Shown: positions 1 to 6,639 of the stretch, one piece after another
Numbering within the stretch: position 1 is the stretch's first letter
Layout: every line of letters begins with the position of its first letter
Assembly (NCBI GenBank): GCA_025356695.1
Contig: JANXSE010000331.1
Location: 1-13,863 of the forward strand
Length of the DNA stretch: 13,863 nt
Direction of reading: 5' to 3'
Source: Betaproteobacteria bacterium
GTDB lineage: Bacteria; Pseudomonadota; Gammaproteobacteria; Burkholderiales; SG8-41
Program-made: the position numbers and the translations under genes
The notes under the pieces: model-generated
The model's input: the letters and a program-made list of their open reading frames with translations, nothing else
Told to the model about the DNA's origin: nothing
The model's database searches: none

Positions 1-684
1 GGCTTCGAGGATCGCCGCCTTCGCGCCGAGTTCGGCGGCGTGGTTCGACAGCGTCATGCGATCATCGATCTCCATTGCCGCCACACCGCTGCCGGTATAT
101 TCGAGCGCGCGGTAGTTCGCGCCCTCGGCGCCGAAACGGCCAAGCATCTTCAGCGTCACGTCTTTCGCCCACACGCCGGGTTGCAGCCGGCCCTTCAATT
201 CAATGCGGATCGTCTCCGGCACGCGGAACCACAGTTTGCCGGTCATCATCACGGCGGCGACGTCGGTACCTTCAACGCCGGTGCCCAGCGCATTGAACGC
301 CCCGTAGGTGACCGAATGCGTGTCGGTGCCGACGATCAGATCGCCTGCGGTCAGGTGGCCGCCCTCGGGCATGACCTGATGGCAGATGCCGTCGCCGACA
401 TCGTAGAGCACCGCGCCGCTGCTTTCGGCGAACGCGCGCATTTCCTTGTGCGTATTGGCGGCCTCGATATGCGGCGGCGGCGAATAATGGTCCATCACCA
501 GCGCGGTGCGTTTGGCAAACGGCAGGCCCTTCGCGCCGAGCTTGGCCGCCATCTTCATGGCGTTGCCGGCACGCGCATCGTGCATCATCGCAAAGTCAAC
601 GTCAGCGACGACCACGTCGCCGGCGCGAACCGGTGTGCCGCCCGAATGCGCGGCGAGAATTTTTTCAGCTATGGTGTATCCCAT
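1..684 (-). CDS. LeuC/aconitase-family dehydratase large subunit (partial, C-terminus beyond left edge)
   Basis: The first 228 residues of a 3-isopropylmalate dehydratase/homoaconitase-type large subunit are readable without a stop; the rest lies left of the window. The family is a [4Fe-4S] hydro-lyase that isomerises or dehydrates 2-hydroxy acids in the cytoplasm. Visible family signatures are MGYTIAEKIL at the start, VMDHYSPPP (D65, H66), GICHQVMPEGG (H102), VGTDTHSVTYGAF (D121, H123) and the GTGVEGTDVA loop. The cluster-binding cysteines lie in the missing part. The ATG at 684 is preceded by a GGAGA ribosome site. It follows the BKACE gene after 95 bases on the same strand, so it is probably the third gene of a catabolic operon, with a LeuD-like small subunit expected further left. 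Catabolic context argues against housekeeping leucine synthesis; a dimethylmalate- or homoaconitate-type substrate is possible but not shown. Confidence 0.88.
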   Translation of the reverse strand, partial: MGYTIAEKILAAHSGGTPVRAGDVVVADVDFAMMHDARAGNAMKMAAKLGAKGLPFAKRTALVMDHYSPPPHIEAANTHKEMRAFAESSGAVLYDVGDGICHQVMPEGGHLTAGDLIVGTDTHSVTYGAFNALGTGVEGTDVAAVMMTGKLWFRVPETIRIELKGRLQPGVWAKDVTLKMLGRFGAEGANYRALEYTGSGVAAMEIDDRMTLSNHAAELGAKAAILEA

Positions 685-759
685 GGAATCTCCAATACCG
701 GTATGGTCGCGGTGCGCACAGCGCGAGCGCGACCGGACGGGCATTCTAGCAGGGAAAAT

Positions 760-774
760 GCGGCAATTTGCCGC
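760..774 (-). terminator. Short hairpin between BKACE and LeuC-like genes (weak terminator or processing site)
   Basis: A perfect inverted repeat GCGGCAA-T-TTGCCGC lies just after the BKACE stop. In the minus-strand RNA it gives a 6-bp stem with a 3-base loop followed by AUUUUCCC. The short U tract makes strong termination doubtful. It could trim the transcript or lower expression of the dehydratase downstream. Confidence 0.25.
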
Positions 775-779
775 GGGTC

Positions 780-1664
780 TCAGCGCTTCGCGATACCCAG
801 CAGCTCGCGCGCTTCGTCAGTGCTGGTCGGCGCGCGGCCGGCGGCACGTCCAAGCTCGGCGAAGCGATGCACGAGTTCCGCGTTGGTCGGGCAGCCGAGT
901 TCCTCGTACGGATAATCGCCGATACCCGGCGCCAGATGACCGCCGCGTTCAAGCGCGGTGGCTGCCACGTTGAGCAAGTTGCCTTCCTTGCAAGCCGCAG
1001 TCCACTCGATGCGGCGGTTGACCGGCATGAAATCGATCAGCGCCTCGAGGCCGCGCGGCGTGCAGGGATGCGCGCCGACAATACCGCCCTCGGCCAGCAC
1101 ACATTGCACATAGGCGGGCTCATTGATCGCGCCCATGTCGAGGAAGGCATCGACCATGCGCACGAAGGGCACCGCCCACACCGACAGATGCGGCTTCACG
1201 CCGGCCTCGGTCATGCCTTTGGCGAGAAACAGGCAGGTTTCGGTGCTGTTGAGATAAACCTTGTTCAGTGTCTTGAACGATTTGGTCTTCGCATCGTACG
1301 CATCGATATTGCTGCTGCCGGTATCGACGGCGGCGAAATCCGGCCGTGTCGCGCTTTGCTGTCCCATCAGCTTGATATGGGCGAGACGGTTTTCGTCTTC
1401 CTTGACGGTGATCTGCCCGAGCGTCGAGTCGATCAGAATGTCGCAACGCGCGCGGATCTTCGCGACGATCTCGGCGTACATCTCGGGCTGATGGCAGGGA
1501 CTGCCGTCGGGGTTGCGCGCATGAAAATGAATGATGGAGGCGCCGGCGGCGCGGCATTCGGCGGCGGTCTCGGCGATTTCGTCCGGCGTAAACGGAATAT
1601 TCTTGTTATTGTTGCGCGGCGCGTATTCGTTGACGCGCACCGTGATGATGAGTTTTTTTTGCAT
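780..1664 (-). CDS. BKACE family (DUF849) beta-keto acid cleavage enzyme homologue, divergent active site
   Basis: 294 residues, the full length of the family. BKACE enzymes such as Kce are cytoplasmic TIM-barrel zinc enzymes that condense a beta-keto acid with acetyl-CoA to give acetoacetate and a new acyl-CoA. Family marks are the N-terminal strand, the HFHAR zinc motif (H46, H48), ERGGH near residue 243 and the C-terminal NAELVHRFAELGRAAGR helix. The usual GGHxRxGxED segment instead reads GGHLAPGIGD (241-250). By alignment from memory, the substrate-binding Arg becomes A245 and the third zinc ligand Glu becomes G249, while D250 is kept. The reaction may therefore differ from canonical BKACE. 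The ATG at 1664 follows the aldolase stop by 3 bases, with an AGGG-rich ribosome site overlapping that stop, so translation is probably coupled. Confidence 0.85.
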   Translation of the reverse strand: MQKKLIITVRVNEYAPRNNNKNIPFTPDEIAETAAECRAAGASIIHFHARNPDGSPCHQPEMYAEIVAKIRARCDILIDSTLGQITVKEDENRLAHIKLMGQQSATRPDFAAVDTGSSNIDAYDAKTKSFKTLNKVYLNSTETCLFLAKGMTEAGVKPHLSVWAVPFVRMVDAFLDMGAINEPAYVQCVLAEGGIVGAHPCTPRGLEALIDFMPVNRRIEWTAACKEGNLLNVAATALERGGHLAPGIGDYPYEELGCPTNAELVHRFAELGRAAGRAPTSTDEARELLGIAKR

Positions 1665-1667
1665 GCC

Positions 1668-2441
1668 CTACCCTTTGACACCCGCCATGCGCTTGATCGC
1701 ATCGACGAATAGATCGCCGTCGGTACCGAGCACGATGATCTGCACGCCGCGTTTGGCGATGGCACGGCCGTAATCGACATTCAGATTGTTGCCGATCAGC
1801 GTCATTGCGTGTTTGCCGTGACGCCGCGTGGTGGCGACCACCGTGTCGAGCGCCGCACTCATTTTCGGATCATCGAAGGTCGCCCCCGGCACGCCGAGCG
1901 ATACCGACAGATCAGTCGGGCCGACGAACAATGCATCAAGACCGGGCATCGCCGCCAGCGCATCGAGATCGGCGATGCTTTCTTTTTCTTCCAAGAGCGC
2001 GATGGCCATCAGTTCGCGGTTGGCGCGCGTGGCGTATTCGTTCCAGCCGCCGCGTACGTACCCGGCAGCGCGCGTGATCTGGCAGGCGCCGCGTTCGCCG
2101 TCGGGCGCAAAACGCATCGCTTTCAGCAATGCAGTGCAGTTGTCGCGGTTGGCGTGCGGCAGCACGATACCCGACGCGCCGAGATTGAGCAGCTTCTTGA
2201 TCAGCGGCGCATCGACTTCCGGCACGCGCACGAAGGGCGTGATTGATGCGGCATCGGCGGCGCGAATCAGATGGCCGGCGCGGTCGAGATCGAGCGCGCT
2301 GTGTTCCATGTCGATGATGACGAAGTCGAGGCCGGCGGCGGCCATCATTTCGACCACCATCGGACTGCCGGTGAATAAAAGCATGCCGGTGACGGTTTTG
2401 CCGTCGGCCAGCAACTGGCGGATTCGGTTTGGGTTTTGCAT
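1668..2441 (-). CDS. HpcH/HpaI-family class II aldolase
   Basis: 257 residues, normal for HpcH/HpaI aldolases, which cleave 4-hydroxy-2-oxo acids (for example 4-hydroxy-2-oxoheptanedioate or 2-keto-3-deoxyglucarate) to pyruvate and an aldehyde using a divalent metal. Signatures seen: DFVIIDMEHSALDL (base H47), FVRVPE with substrate-binding R72, GASGIVLPHANR, ALLEEKESI with metal ligand E151, and FVGPTDLSVSLG with metal ligand D177. GIVLPHANR replaces the commoner G-I-M-x-P-x-V-x-T, so the substrate pocket may be special. The ATG at 2441 has an AAGGA ribosome site 5 bases upstream. It is the first gene of the minus-strand operon and is divergent from the TRAP binding-protein gene. The exact substrate is unknown; macrophomate-synthase-like or citrate-lyase-like chemistry in the same superfamily is less likely. 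Confidence 0.9.
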   Translation of the reverse strand: MQNPNRIRQLLADGKTVTGMLLFTGSPMVVEMMAAAGLDFVIIDMEHSALDLDRAGHLIRAADAASITPFVRVPEVDAPLIKKLLNLGASGIVLPHANRDNCTALLKAMRFAPDGERGACQITRAAGYVRGGWNEYATRANRELMAIALLEEKESIADLDALAAMPGLDALFVGPTDLSVSLGVPGATFDDPKMSAALDTVVATTRRHGKHAMTLIGNNLNVDYGRAIAKRGVQIIVLGTDGDLFVDAIKRMAGVKG

Positions 2442-2467
2442 GATTTCCTTCGGATGGGCGCGACGAG

Positions 2468-2495
2468 GTTACCGTGCATTTCTCGCCGTGGTCAA
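2468..2495 (-). promoter_or_regulatory. Possible sigma-70 promoter for the aldolase operon
   Basis: Read on the minus strand, TTGACC (2495-2490) is followed after 16 bases by GGTAAC (2473-2468). The -35 box is good and the -10 box poor (3 of 6). It is correctly placed 27 bases ahead of the aldolase start. An activator would probably be needed. Confidence 0.3.
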
Positions 2496-2512
2496 GACGC
2501 CCCGATCCACAC

Positions 2513-2537
2513 GGCAGCGGACGGCGATTCCGCTGCC
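2513..2537. repeat. 8-bp inverted repeat in the divergent promoter region (candidate operator)
   Basis: GGCAGCGG (2513-2520) and CCGCTGCC (2530-2537) are perfect complements separated by 9 bases. The centre, near 2525, is almost mid-way between the two divergent start codons. This is a suitable place for a dimeric LysR-, GntR- or IclR-type regulator serving both operons. No regulator gene is in the window. A structural hairpin in the leader is the alternative. Confidence 0.4.
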
Positions 2538-2540
2538 TGA

Positions 2541-2549
2541 TGTGATACT
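2541..2549 (+). promoter_or_regulatory. Possible extended -10 element for the plus-strand operon
   Basis: TG-T-GATACT has the TG of an extended -10 and 4 of 6 matches to TATAAT. It lies 41 bases before the TRAP binding-protein start and directly next to the 8-bp inverted repeat. No convincing -35 box is present. Confidence 0.28.
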
Positions 2550-2569
2550 CTCTCGTCCCGTTTCTTTAC

Positions 2570-2583
2570 CGCTAATTTTAGCG
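2570..2583. repeat. 6-bp inverted repeat beside the start codon
   Basis: CGCTAA-TT-TTAGCG is a perfect 6-bp inverted repeat ending 7 bases before the ATG at 2591. It occupies the place where a Shine-Dalgarno sequence would be expected, and none is seen there. It could be an operator half or a small hairpin affecting initiation. Confidence 0.35.
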
Positions 2584-2590
2584 AAACGCC

Positions 2591-3511
2591 ATGTCAAAAA
2601 TTGTCATCAAATTCGGCGGCTATCAGAATCCCGCTTCGATCCACAACCGCGCCGCCGCGCGTTTCGGCGAACTGCTGAAACAGAAGTTTGGCGAGCGCAT
2701 CGATTTTCAATTGATCGGCAACGTGCTCGATCTCGGCCGCCAGTCGGGCGACCTGCCGAAGATGGTCGCCAGTGGCGAACTGTCGCTGTGCTACATCTCG
2801 TCGGTGCGTTTTACCGACCCGGTTCCGGAGTTCAAGGTGCTGGAACTGCCCTTCCTGATCAAGGACCGCGCCAGCGTGCAGCGTGCGTTTGCCGGAGAAT
2901 TCGGCAAGCTGCTGCAAAAACGCATGGAAGAAAACACGCCGCACAAACTGCTCGGTGTCTGGGACAACGGTTTCCGCCACGTCACCAACAAGGTGCGGCC
3001 GATCCGCACGCCGGCCGACTGCAAGGGCCTGAAGATCCGCTGCCAGGTCAGTGAAATGCACGTCGAAGCGTTGCAGGCGATGGGCTTCGAGCCGATTTCG
3101 GTAGACGTGAAGGAGTTCGTCGACGGCATCGACGGCCCGCGTTTCGACGGCCAGGAAAATCCGCTCACCAACACTTACAACTTCGGCGTGCAGAAATTCC
3201 ACCGCTATCAGACACTGACCGGGCATCTGTTCGGCGCCACGGTGATGATCTGCAACCAGGAACATTACAAGAGCTGGCCCGCCGATCTGCAGGCGGCCGT
3301 CGATGCCGCCGGGCGCGAAGCCACGCGTTATCAGCTGGAACTGGCGGCGGCCGAAGATGCCGAGATGCTGGCGAAATTCAAACTCGTCAAAGACCACGAG
3401 ATCATTACCCTCACCGACGCCGAACGCGCGCCTTTCGTCGCCGCCGTGCAATCGGTGCTGGAAAAATACCGGCGCGAACTCGATCCCAAGCTGTTCGCCT
3501 ATCTGGCCTGA
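2591..3511 (+). CDS. TRAP-type (DctP) solute-binding protein without signal peptide
   Basis: 306 residues matching a mature DctP-family binding protein, which normally captures a carboxylate in the periplasm for a DctQM permease. Family features are KFGGYQNPASIHNRAA at the very start, FRHVTNKVRPIRTPADCKGLKIR-type core (R129, and R150, the position that usually salt-bridges the ligand carboxylate), the FEPISVDVKEF segment and FDGQENPLTNT. The mature domain begins at residue 3, with no n- or h-region. An in-frame TAG at 2579-2581 excludes a longer start, so no Sec signal can be added. No DctQ or DctM gene is in the window. The ribosome site is poor. Its stop overlaps the next ATG (TGATG), indicating translational coupling to the oxidoreductase. 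It may be a cytoplasmic ligand-binding or sensor protein, or an exported protein that lost its leader; the fold assignment is secure, the role is not. Confidence 0.85.
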   Translation: MSKIVIKFGGYQNPASIHNRAAARFGELLKQKFGERIDFQLIGNVLDLGRQSGDLPKMVASGELSLCYISSVRFTDPVPEFKVLELPFLIKDRASVQRAFAGEFGKLLQKRMEENTPHKLLGVWDNGFRHVTNKVRPIRTPADCKGLKIRCQVSEMHVEALQAMGFEPISVDVKEFVDGIDGPRFDGQENPLTNTYNFGVQKFHRYQTLTGHLFGATVMICNQEHYKSWPADLQAAVDAAGREATRYQLELAAAEDAEMLAKFKLVKDHEIITLTDAERAPFVAAVQSVLEKYRRELDPKLFAYLA

Positions 3512-4572
3512 TGACTGAATTGCTGCGCGCTGCCGACCCTCACCCCAACCCTCTCCCTCAGGGAGAGGGTGAAAACGGCATTGCTTCGCCTTCGCGAATC
3601 AATGCGGCAATCGTGGGCATCGGCTGGTGGGGCCAGAAAATCGTCCATGCGGTGCAGGGCAAAAGCGAACGCATTCGCTTTATCCGTGGCGTCAGCAAGG
3701 AACCGGATTCCGTAAGTGATTTCGCCGCCAGACACGACTTCGAACTGTCGACGGAATTGTCCGACGTACTGACCGATCCGCGCGTGCAGGCCGTCGTGCT
3801 GGCGACACCGCATTCGCTGCACACCGACCAGATCGTCGCAGTGGCGAAATCGGGCAAGGCCGTGTTCTGCGAAAAGCCGCTGGCGCTGAAAAAAGCCGAC
3901 GCGGTGCGCTCGACAACGGCCTGCCGCGAGGCCGGCGTATTGCTGGGCATCGGCACCAACAAGCGTTTCTGGCCGTCGATGCGCGAGCTGCGATGCGTAG
4001 TCGCCAGCGGTGAACTCGGCGAAATCCTGCATGTCGAAGGCCACTACAGCAATGAAAATTCCGGCGCCCATTTTTCACCCTGGCGCGGCTCGCCGGCCGA
4101 GGCGCCGGGTGCGGGCATGACCGGCTCCGGCATCCACGTGCTCGACGCGCTGGTCAATCTGCTGGGGCCTGTGGCACGCGTGCAGACGCAGGTGATTACG
4201 AGAAAACCGGCGCCGGACCCGACCGACACGCTCAGCATCATGTTCGAATTTGAAAACCACACCAGCGCCCTGCTCGGCGCTGTTCGCGCGACGCCGTTTT
4301 ACTGGCGCATCCACGTCTTCGGCCGCGAGGGTTCGGTCGAAGCGCTGGGCGAAACCGATCTGGTGATTCGCCGCAAAGGCGCCAAGCCCGAGCATTTCAG
4401 CTACGATGCGCTCGATTCGCTGAAAGAGGAATTCGATGTATTTGCCGACGCGGTCGCCGGCAATAGCGAATATCCGATCAAGATGCCGCACATGGTCAAT
4501 GTGGTGGCGGCATTCGAAGCCGTCGTACAATCCATCGAAACCGGCGCGCCGGTCTCGCTGCCACGGTCATAA
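3511..4572 (+). CDS. Gfo/Idh/MocA-family NAD(P)-dependent oxidoreductase with repeat-derived N-terminus
   Basis: 353 residues. Members oxidise or reduce sugars, polyols and related hydroxy acids with NAD(P) in the cytoplasm. The Rossmann fold starts only at residue 30 (AAIVGIGWWGQ, the GxGxxG loop at 36-41). Then come CEKPLAL (E121, K122, P123; K122 is the conserved active-site lysine), GTNKRFWPSM, and GMTGSGIHVLD with conserved H209 and D212, followed by the C-terminal alpha/beta substrate domain. The first 29 residues are unlike the family: residues 9-20 are encoded by a palindromic dispersed repeat. No ATG, GTG or TTG lies between codon 5 and the Rossmann strand, so translation has to read through the repeat. 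The ATG overlaps the preceding stop by one base. The substrate is unknown; inositol-type or sugar-acid dehydrogenase are options. Confidence 0.88.
   Translation: MTELLRAADPHPNPLPQGEGENGIASPSRINAAIVGIGWWGQKIVHAVQGKSERIRFIRGVSKEPDSVSDFAARHDFELSTELSDVLTDPRVQAVVLATPHSLHTDQIVAVAKSGKAVFCEKPLALKKADAVRSTTACREAGVLLGIGTNKRFWPSMRELRCVVASGELGEILHVEGHYSNENSGAHFSPWRGSPAEAPGAGMTGSGIHVLDALVNLLGPVARVQTQVITRKPAPDPTDTLSIMFEFENHTSALLGAVRATPFYWRIHVFGREGSVEALGETDLVIRRKGAKPEHFSYDALDSLKEEFDVFADAVAGNSEYPIKMPHMVNVVAAFEAVVQSIETGAPVSLPRS
3537..3570. repeat. Dispersed palindromic repeat (CCCTCTCCC-TCA-GGGAGAGGG type) inside a coding region
   Basis: A 10-bp perfect stem (3548-3557 with 3561-3570) and a TCA loop are preceded by CCCTCACCCCAA. 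I recognise this from memory as a short repeat found scattered between genes in many proteobacteria, often translated as HPNPLPxGEG. Here it sits 26 bases into the oxidoreductase gene, in frame. It normally occurs in intergenic DNA. Confidence 0.75.
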
Positions 4573-4603
4573 GTTTCAACAGTCTTAAACAAGGCCAATA
4601 ACC

Positions 4604-5608
4604 ATGAACAAGCTCCCCGTCCTCGGCCTCATGCTCGGCGATGTCACCGGCATCGGCCCCGAGATCAGCGTCAAACTGCTCGCTTCCGGCATGCCGCATT
4701 CGGTAGCGCGCGTGGTGGTGATCGGCGATGCACGCGTGTTCGACCTCGGCTGCCGCGACGCCGGCATCCGGCTGGCTTCGCGCGTGTTCGAAGACATCGA
4801 CTCCATCGAATGGAGCGATGACGCCATTCCGCTGATCGATCTGGGCAATGTCGATCCGGCCAAATATCCGCATGGCGTGAGTTCCGACGAGTCGGGCCGC
4901 CTCAGCGGCGACACACTCAAATACATGATCAACCTCGCCGCCGCCGGCAAGATCGACGGCATCTGCTTTGCGCCGCTGAACAAGGGCGCGATGAACCGCG
5001 GCGGCTGGAAGTATCCGGACGAGCATCAGATGTTCGCCGCGCTGACCGAACACAAGGGCTTCTTCGGCGAGATGAACGTGATCAAGGAATTTTCGACCTT
5101 CCGTGTGACCTCGCACATCGCGCTGAAAGAAGCGGTCAACATGATCTCGCCCGAACGCATCACCGCGGCGGTGCAACTGGCCGACAGTTCACTGCGCGCT
5201 TCGGGTGTGGCACAACCGCGCATCGGTGTTGCTGCGCTCAATCCGCACTGCGGTGAAAACGGCCTGTTCGGCGACGAGGAGATCCGCATCATCCGCCCGA
5301 CCGTCGATGCACTGCGCACCGGCGGCATCAATTGCAGCGGGCCGATTTCGTCGGACGTGATTTTCCTGAAAGCGCTCAAAGGCGAATTCGACGGCGTGGT
5401 GATGATGTACCACGACCAGGGACAGATTGCGACCAAGCTGCTCGGCTTCAACAAGGGCGTGACCGTCACCGCCGGACTGAATACCGTGTTTACGACACCG
5501 GCCCACGGCACCGCTTATGACATCGCCGGCAAGGGTGTCGCCGACACCGGCGCGCTCGAACAGGCGTTGCGCATTGCCGCGCGCATGGCGGCGGCGAAAC
5601 TGCATTGA
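4604..5608 (+). CDS. pdxA2: PdxA2-like 4-phospho-hydroxyacid dehydrogenase
   Basis: 334 residues, normal for the PdxA family of metal- and NAD-dependent oxidative decarboxylases. PdxA itself acts on 4-phosphohydroxy-threonine in vitamin B6 synthesis; PdxA2 relatives act on D-threonate or D-erythronate 4-phosphate, releasing CO2 and giving dihydroxyacetone phosphate. Signatures: GDVTGIGPEI (12-21), TSHIALKEA with H171, ALNPHCGENGLFGDEE with H215, and MYHDQGQIATK with H270. These three histidines match the metal ligands of E. coli PdxA (H166, H211, H266). The usual DHGTA near the end is AHGTA here. GDVTGIGP instead of GDPAGIGP, and the catabolic setting, favour PdxA2 over biosynthetic PdxA. No DUF1537 sugar-acid kinase is nearby to make a phosphorylated substrate. 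AAGG at 4591-4594 serves the ATG. It starts 31 bases after the oxidoreductase gene, in the same operon. Confidence 0.87.
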   Translation: MNKLPVLGLMLGDVTGIGPEISVKLLASGMPHSVARVVVIGDARVFDLGCRDAGIRLASRVFEDIDSIEWSDDAIPLIDLGNVDPAKYPHGVSSDESGRLSGDTLKYMINLAAAGKIDGICFAPLNKGAMNRGGWKYPDEHQMFAALTEHKGFFGEMNVIKEFSTFRVTSHIALKEAVNMISPERITAAVQLADSSLRASGVAQPRIGVAALNPHCGENGLFGDEEIRIIRPTVDALRTGGINCSGPISSDVIFLKALKGEFDGVVMMYHDQGQIATKLLGFNKGVTVTAGLNTVFTTPAHGTAYDIAGKGVADTGALEQALRIAARMAAAKLH

Positions 5609-5649
5609 ATTCACCCGCGGTAGCGGGGCAAATATCCATGGAACCAACC

Positions 5650-5654
5650 GGAGG
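5650..5654 (+). promoter_or_regulatory. Ribosome binding site that fixes a GTG start
   Basis: GGAGG lies 7 bases before GTG at 5662. This start places a basic region (R2, K8, R12) and a hydrophobic signal peptide correctly. The upstream TTG (5605) and ATG (5638) would add uncharacteristic leaders. Confidence 0.7.
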
Positions 5655-5661
5655 AACCATC

Positions 5662-6639
5662 GTGCGAATACTGACCGATCACAAGATGTGCCAGCGCCTG
5701 TGCATTGCCGCCCTCGCGGCGGTGTGCGGCAGCGTGCAGGCGGATGATTACCCGAGCAAACCCGTGCGCATGATCGTCGGCTTCGCGCCCGGCGGCGGCA
5801 CCGACACCACGGCGCGGCCGATTGCACAAAAACTCGGCGAACTGCTCGGCCAGCAGGTCATCGTCGATAACCGTCCGGGCGCGGGCGGCAACATCGCCAC
5901 CGACATCGTCGCCAAGTCCAACCCCGACGGTTACACCATTTTGATGGGGACGATCGCCGCGCTGTCGATCAACCCGGGCCTTTACAGCAAGCTGCCTTTT
6001 GATCCGGAGAAGGATCTGTCACCGGTCACGCAGGCGGTTGACTCGACCAATGTGCTGTCGCTGCATCCATCGGTCACCGCGAACAGCGTCAAGGAACTGA
6101 TCGCGTTGGCAAAAGCGAAATCGCTCAGCTACGGTTCATCGGGTGTCGGCGGCACCGGTCACCTTGCCGGTGAGCTCTTCAACGTCATGGCGGGCACCAA
6201 GCTCGTGCACATTCCGTACAAAGGCGGCGGACCGGCGATGATCGACCTCGTTGGCGGTCAGGTACAGCTGGTGTTCGCAACAGGGGCGAGCGCGGTGCCG
6301 CAGATCAAGAACGGCAAGATCAAGGGCATCGCGGTGACGACCCTTAAGCGTTCGGCGCTCATGCCGGAACTGCCGACCATCGCCGAGAGCGGCCTGCCCG
6401 GCTTCGATGCCAACAACTGGTACGGCCTGATGGTGCCGGCGAAAACGCCGCGCGACATCATCAAGCGCCTGAACGCGGAGACGATCAAGGTACTCAACAT
6501 GCCTGAGGTGAAGAACTTCCTCTTCAACCAGGGCCTCGACGCTGCGCCAACCACGCCGGAAGCCTTCGGCGCTTACATCAAGTCCGAGCGCGTAAAATGG
6601 GCCAAAGTCATCAAGACGGCCGGCATCAAGGCGGAATAA
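5662..6639 (+). CDS. TctC/Bug-family periplasmic solute-binding protein 1
   Basis: 325 residues from the GTG start. Bug proteins bind small carboxylates in the periplasm, classically for TctAB tripartite tricarboxylate transporters. A Sec signal peptide covers residues 1-27, with likely cleavage after SVQA and before DDYPSKPV. Family marks: SKPVRMIVGFAPGGGTD, VIVDNRPGAGGNIATD, NPDGYTILMG, LVHIPYKGGGPAMIDLVGGQ and LPTIAESGLPGFDANNWYG, then the C-terminal helices. It follows pdxA2-like after 53 bases and its TAA overlaps the next ATG (TAATG), so it is co-translated with a second, related Bug protein. No TctA or TctB is in the window, as usual for orphan Bug genes in Burkholderiales; the permease must be elsewhere, or the protein may serve sensing. 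Ligand not predictable. Confidence 0.93.
   Translation: MRILTDHKMCQRLCIAALAAVCGSVQADDYPSKPVRMIVGFAPGGGTDTTARPIAQKLGELLGQQVIVDNRPGAGGNIATDIVAKSNPDGYTILMGTIAALSINPGLYSKLPFDPEKDLSPVTQAVDSTNVLSLHPSVTANSVKELIALAKAKSLSYGSSGVGGTGHLAGELFNVMAGTKLVHIPYKGGGPAMIDLVGGQVQLVFATGASAVPQIKNGKIKGIAVTTLKRSALMPELPTIAESGLPGFDANNWYGLMVPAKTPRDIIKRLNAETIKVLNMPEVKNFLFNQGLDAAPTTPEAFGAYIKSERVKWAKVIKTAGIKAE

Noticed and set aside
40..915. A 291-codon plus-strand frame over the LeuC-like and BKACE genes
   Set aside because: It is the antisense shadow of two strongly recognisable proteins.
2541..2600. A possible frameshifted signal peptide (SLPLILA in frame 1) upstream of the TRAP binding protein
   Set aside because: The hydrophobic run is only about 7 residues, is followed at once by AKRHVK, and lacks a cleavage site. 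It does not look like a true Sec leader, though it should be kept in mind as a sequencing-error explanation.
1828..3054. A 408-codon plus-strand frame crossing the aldolase gene, the intergenic region and the TRAP binding-protein gene
   Set aside because: It is antisense to one clear gene and out of frame in another, and no family features are visible.
5605..5661. Earlier starts (TTG 5605, ATG 5638) for the first Bug gene
   Set aside because: They add 19 or 8 residues before the signal peptide and lack a ribosome site as good as GGAGG before GTG 5662.
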